DNA of 64,000 nucleotides, taken from positions 186,001-250,000 of the forward strand of contig NZ_BBLZ01000002.1 in assembly GCF_000971195.1 (NCBI RefSeq), in the 5' to 3' direction. The stretch comes from Demequina soli. GTDB lineage: Bacteria > Actinomycetota > Actinomycetes > Actinomycetales > Demequinaceae. Position 1 is the stretch's first letter, and the number at the start of each line of letters is the position of its first letter. Position numbers and translations under genes: made by a program. This document shows, in pieces, positions 53,628 to 64,000 of the stretch. The notes below the pieces were generated by a model, which was given only the letters and a program-made list of their open reading frames with translations, was not told the origin of the DNA and did no database searches.

Positions 53628-53767
53628 GACGACTTGCGCTGTCTATCGCCCTGCCCTCAAATGCCTACCTGGCGTGCGTCCGCTTGTAGCGGGTTTCGCC
53701 CCAGGATCCGGTGGAGCCGCGGCTAGGCATCGTGGTCACGCACGATCATAAAGGGAAGGAACACCCC

Positions 53768-57241
<3,474 letters not shown>

Positions 57242-57316
57242 CGAGCTAGTCGCTCTCACTCCATACAGAAGAAGTTTTCGGTGCCGGCGTCCCGCCGGCA
57301 GTAAGGAAGTAGAACC

Positions 57317-61186
<3,870 letters not shown>

Positions 61187-61218
61187 CACGACGGGGCCGG
61201 GCGGCTGTTATGCCGCTT

Positions 61219-61247
61219 TTGACGGCGGCGCGGAGCGCAGGTATCTT
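61219..61247 (+). promoter_or_regulatory. str operon (rpsL) promoter
   Basis: TTGACG (61219-61224), 17-bp spacer, TATCTT (61242-61247): the best promoter match in the window. The leader would be about 130 nt. I see no clear terminator between rpoC and this site. Confidence 0.7.
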
Positions 61248-61385
61248 AGATGCTTGTGCCCGCGTCGCCGGGCCCCCGAGTCGCGCCCTTGGCGCGATAC
61301 CCGATGGAACGACACGCCCGGGCGCGGGGGTCGGGCCGACACGAATAAAACGTTCCCGCAGAACCCACAGAGACACGGAGAAGTA

Positions 61386-61760
61386 GTGCCTACGATTCAG
61401 CAGCTGGTCAGGAAGGGTCGCCACCCCAAGGCCTCGAAGACCAAGACCCCGGCTCTTCAGTCGAGCCCCCAGCGTCGCGGCGTGTGCACGCGCGTCTACA
61501 CGACCACCCCCAAGAAGCCGAACTCGGCGCTCCGCAAGGTGGCCCGTGTCCGTCTCTCGACCGGCATCGAGGTCACCGCGTACATCCCGGGTGAGGGCCA
61601 CAACCTCCAGGAGCACTCGATCGTGCTCGTCCGCGGTGGTCGTGTGAAGGACCTCCCCGGTGTCCGCTACAAGATCGTCCGTGGCTCGCTCGACACCCAG
61701 GGCGTCAAGAACCGCAAGCAGGCTCGCAGCCGCTACGGCGCGAAGATGGAGAAGAAGTAA
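61386..61760 (+). CDS. rpsL: 30S ribosomal protein uS12
   Basis: Decoding-centre protein of 124 residues. GTG at 61386 gives the invariant [12 protein letters not shown] start, with GGAG upstream. Lys43 and Lys88, the usual streptomycin-resistance positions, are wild type. The stop shares one base with rpsG. Confidence 0.98.
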   Translation: MPTIQQLVRKGRHPKASKTKTPALQSSPQRRGVCTRVYTTTPKKPNSALRKVARVRLSTGIEVTAYIPGEGHNLQEHSIVLVRGGRVKDLPGVRYKIVRGSLDTQGVKNRKQARSRYGAKMEKK

Positions 61761-62230
61761 TGCCTCGCAAGGGACCGGCCCCCAAGCGGCCGATCATCAA
61801 CGACCCCGTCTACGGCGCGCCGGTCGTCACGCAGCTCATCAACAAGGTCCTCCTCGACGGCAAGAAGTCGACGGCCGAGGCCATCGTGTACGGCGCCCTC
61901 GAGGGTGTCCGTGAGAAGTCGGGTCAGGACCCCGTCGTCGTGCTCAAGCGCGCGCTCGACAACATCCGCCCGGCCCTCGAGGTCCGCAGCCGCCGCGTCG
62001 GTGGCGCGACCTACCAGGTCCCCGTCGACGTGCGCCCCGTGCGTCAGACCACGCTCGGCCTGCGCTGGCTGGTCGACTTCTCGCGCCAGCGTCGCGAGAA
62101 GACCATGACCGAGCGCCTCATGAACGAGATCCTCGACGCCTCCAACGGCCTCGGCGCCGCTGTGAAGCGCCGCGAGGACATGCACAAGATGGCCGAGTCG
62201 AACAAGGCGTTCGCGCACTACCGCTGGTAG
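61760..62230 (+). CDS. rpsG: 30S ribosomal protein uS7
   Basis: Primary 16S rRNA-binding protein of 156 residues, starting [19 protein letters not shown], with [20 protein letters not shown]. It often regulates the str operon in other bacteria. TAATG overlap with rpsL. Confidence 0.98.
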   Translation: MPRKGPAPKRPIINDPVYGAPVVTQLINKVLLDGKKSTAEAIVYGALEGVREKSGQDPVVVLKRALDNIRPALEVRSRRVGGATYQVPVDVRPVRQTTLGLRWLVDFSRQRREKTMTERLMNEILDASNGLGAAVKRREDMHKMAESNKAFAHYRW

Positions 62231-62274
62231 TCCGCAGCCCCGTTCGTTCGCACTAGAACCGAGGAGAACCACTC

Positions 62275-64000
62275 GTGGCACAGGACGTGCTGACGGACCT
62301 CACGAAGGTCCGCAACTTCGGCATCATGGCCCACATCGATGCCGGCAAGACGACGACGACCGAGCGAATCCTGTTCTACACGGGTATCACCTACAAGATC
62401 GGCGAGGTGCACGACGGCGCCGCGACGATGGACTGGATGGCCCAGGAGCAGGAGCGTGGCATCACGATCACGTCGGCTGCGACGACGTGCTTCTGGAACA
62501 ACATCCAGCTGAACATCATCGACACGCCCGGCCACGTGGACTTCACGGTCGAGGTGGAGCGCAACCTCCGCGTGCTCGACGGTGCGGTCGCCGTGTTCGA
62601 CGGCAAGGAGGGCGTCGAGCCCCAGTCCGAGACCGTCTGGCGCCAGGCCGACAAGTACAACGTCCCCCGCATCTGCTTCGTCAACAAGATGGACAAGATC
62701 GGCGCGGACTTCTACTTCACGGTCGACACCATCAAGAGCCGCCTCGGCGCGCGCCCGCTCGTCATCCAGCTCCCGATCGGTGCGGAGTCCGACTTCCTCG
62801 GTGTGGTCGACCTCGTCCAGATGAAGGCCCTCGTGTGGCCCGGCGACGCCAAGGGTGACGTGACCCTGGGCGCCCAGTACGAGACCCAGGACATCCCCGC
62901 GGACCTCGTCGAGAAGGCGGAGGAGTACCGCGCCGAGCTCGTCGAGACCGTCGCGGAGACCGACGAGGCGCTTCTCGAGAAGTACCTCGGCGGCGAGGAG
63001 CTCACGGTCGCCGAGATCAAGGGCGCCATCCGCAAGATGGTGATCAACTCGGAGATCTACCCGGTCCTGTGCGGCTCGGCGTTCAAGAACCGCGGCGTGC
63101 AGCCGATGCTGGACGCGGTCGTCGACTACCTTCCGTCGCCGCTCGACATGCCGGCGATCGAGGGCCACGACGTCCACGACGAGGAGAAGGTCATCGAGCG
63201 TCACGCCGACGCCGACGAGCCCTTCTCGGCCCTCGCGTTCAAGATCATGACGCACCCCTTCTTCGGCCGTCTCACCTACATCCGGGTCTACTCCGGCAAG
63301 GTCGACTCCGGCGCCCAGGTCATCAACGCGACCAAGGGCAAGAAGGAGCGCATCGGCAAGATCTTCCAGATGCACGCCAACAAGGAGAACCCGGTCGACT
63401 CCGTCACCGCGGGCCACATCTACGCCGTCATCGGCCTCAAGGACACCACCACCGGTGACACCCTGAGCGACCCGAGCGCGCAGGTGGTCCTCGAGTCGAT
63501 GACCTTCCCCGAGCCCGTCATCCACGTCGCGGTCGAGCCCAAGACCAAGGGCGACCAGGAGAAGATGTCGGTCGCGATCCAGAAGCTCGCGGAGGAGGAC
63601 CCCACCTTCCGCGTCAAGCTGGACGAGGACACCGGCCAGACCGTCATCTCCGGCATGGGCGAGCTTCACCTCGACATCATCGTCGACCGCATGAAGCGCG
63701 AGTTCAAGGTCGACGCCAACGTCGGCAAGCCGCAGGTCGCGTACCGCGAGACCATCCGCGGCACCGTCGAGAAGCACGACTACACCCACAAGAAGCAGAC
63801 GGGTGGCTCGGGCCAGTTCGCCAAGGTGCAGATCTCGATCGCGCCGCTCGAGGCCGACTCCGAGGTCATGTACGAGTTCGACAACGCCGTGACCGGTGGT
63901 CGCGTGCCGCGCGAGTACATCCCGTCGGTCGACGCCGGTATCCAGGACGCCATGAACGTCGGCATCCTCGCCGGCTACCCGATGGTCGGCGTGAAGGCCA
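62275..64000 (+). CDS. fusA: Elongation factor G (3' end outside window)
   Basis: Translocation GTPase; 575 codons are inside the window and the frame is still open. GTG at 62275 follows GAGGAG by about 8 nt. G1 is [13 protein letters not shown]3 DTPGHVDF and G4 NKMD, followed by domain II and the start of domains III-IV ([16 protein letters not shown]). It is the third gene of the str operon; tuf is expected downstream. Confidence 0.97.
   Translation, partial: MAQDVLTDLTKVRNFGIMAHIDAGKTTTTERILFYTGITYKIGEVHDGAATMDWMAQEQERGITITSAATTCFWNNIQLNIIDTPGHVDFTVEVERNLRVLDGAVAVFDGKEGVEPQSETVWRQADKYNVPRICFVNKMDKIGADFYFTVDTIKSRLGARPLVIQLPIGAESDFLGVVDLVQMKALVWPGDAKGDVTLGAQYETQDIPADLVEKAEEYRAELVETVAETDEALLEKYLGGEELTVAEIKGAIRKMVINSEIYPVLCGSAFKNRGVQPMLDAVVDYLPSPLDMPAIEGHDVHDEEKVIERHADADEPFSALAFKIMTHPFFGRLTYIRVYSGKVDSGAQVINATKGKKERIGKIFQMHANKENPVDSVTAGHIYAVIGLKDTTTGDTLSDPSAQVVLESMTFPEPVIHVAVEPKTKGDQEKMSVAIQKLAEEDPTFRVKLDEDTGQTVISGMGELHLDIIVDRMKREFKVDANVGKPQVAYRETIRGTVEKHDYTHKKQTGGSGQFAKVQISIAPLEADSEVMYEFDNAVTGGRVPREYIPSVDAGIQDAMNVGILAGYPMVGVKA

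Overview
The window is chromosomal DNA from a very GC-rich actinobacterium. The gene order (nuoM-nuoN-polyprenyl synthase; tRNA-Thr/tRNA-Met-rpmG; two hot-dog dehydratase genes and murB nearby; tRNA-Trp-secE-nusG-rplK-rplA; rplJ-rplL; rpoB-rpoC; rpsL-rpsG-fusA), frequent GTG/TTG starts and many apparently leaderless genes point to Micrococcales, in the Cellulomonas/Demequina area; the genus is inference. There are no rRNA genes, CRISPR array, prophage or recognisable transposase.

Layout. 1-3.3 kb: end of the complex I operon and a menaquinone-chain prenyltransferase. 3.5-9.1 kb: RarD permease, then a tightly overlapping operon of GT2 beta-glucan synthase, HlyD-like adaptor and GH81 endo-beta-1,3-glucanase lipoprotein. 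9.3-13.6 kb: assimilatory sulfur reduction (cysH, sulfite reductase, divergent FprA reductase), preceded by a cysteine-rich leader peptide. 13.8-18.2 kb: HtpX, small enzymes, a HipBA toxin-antitoxin pair and YajQ. 18.3-27.2 kb: tRNA-Tyr, sugar porter, and a polyamine import/catabolism locus (PuuB-like oxidase, PotDABC, class III aminotransferase). 27.3-37.6 kb: YcaQ-type glycosylase, tRNAs, rpmG, two tandem membrane EEP-domain proteins, hot-dog dehydratase pair, purine permease, LacI regulator/MFS pair, murB. 37.8-46.2 kb: MacB-type ABC system, NarL-type two-component system, ABC-2 exporter, aspartate aminotransferase. 46.25-47.32 kb: a DUF559 (Vsr-like nuclease) gene flanked by inverted repeats. 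47.5-64 kb: tRNA-Trp and the transcription/translation core, interrupted by an OafA/SGNH acyltransferase between rplL and rpoB.

Non-coding structure is the most unusual part. (i) A palindrome family with the shared end CAATGACAnATGTGAC occurs as three short 46-87 bp hairpins, and the same sequence forms the ends of a 1.07 kb unit carrying the DUF559 gene. This resembles the relation between a small non-autonomous element and its parent. (ii) The 11-mer GGGACGATGCG occurs exactly 18 times on both strands and is absent from the rpo/str region. Twice an inverted pair builds a terminator-like hairpin. (iii) Two other hairpin families occur at gene ends. (iv) At least eleven starts have an nAnnnT hexamer 6-7 nt upstream and no good ribosome binding site, consistent with leaderless mRNAs.

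Working together: sulfite reduction is probably cysteine-controlled through the leader peptide; polyamine uptake feeds the adjacent oxidase and aminotransferase; the two ABC systems around the sensor/regulator pair look like an envelope-stress or export module; the last 16 kb supply the ribosome and RNA polymerase.
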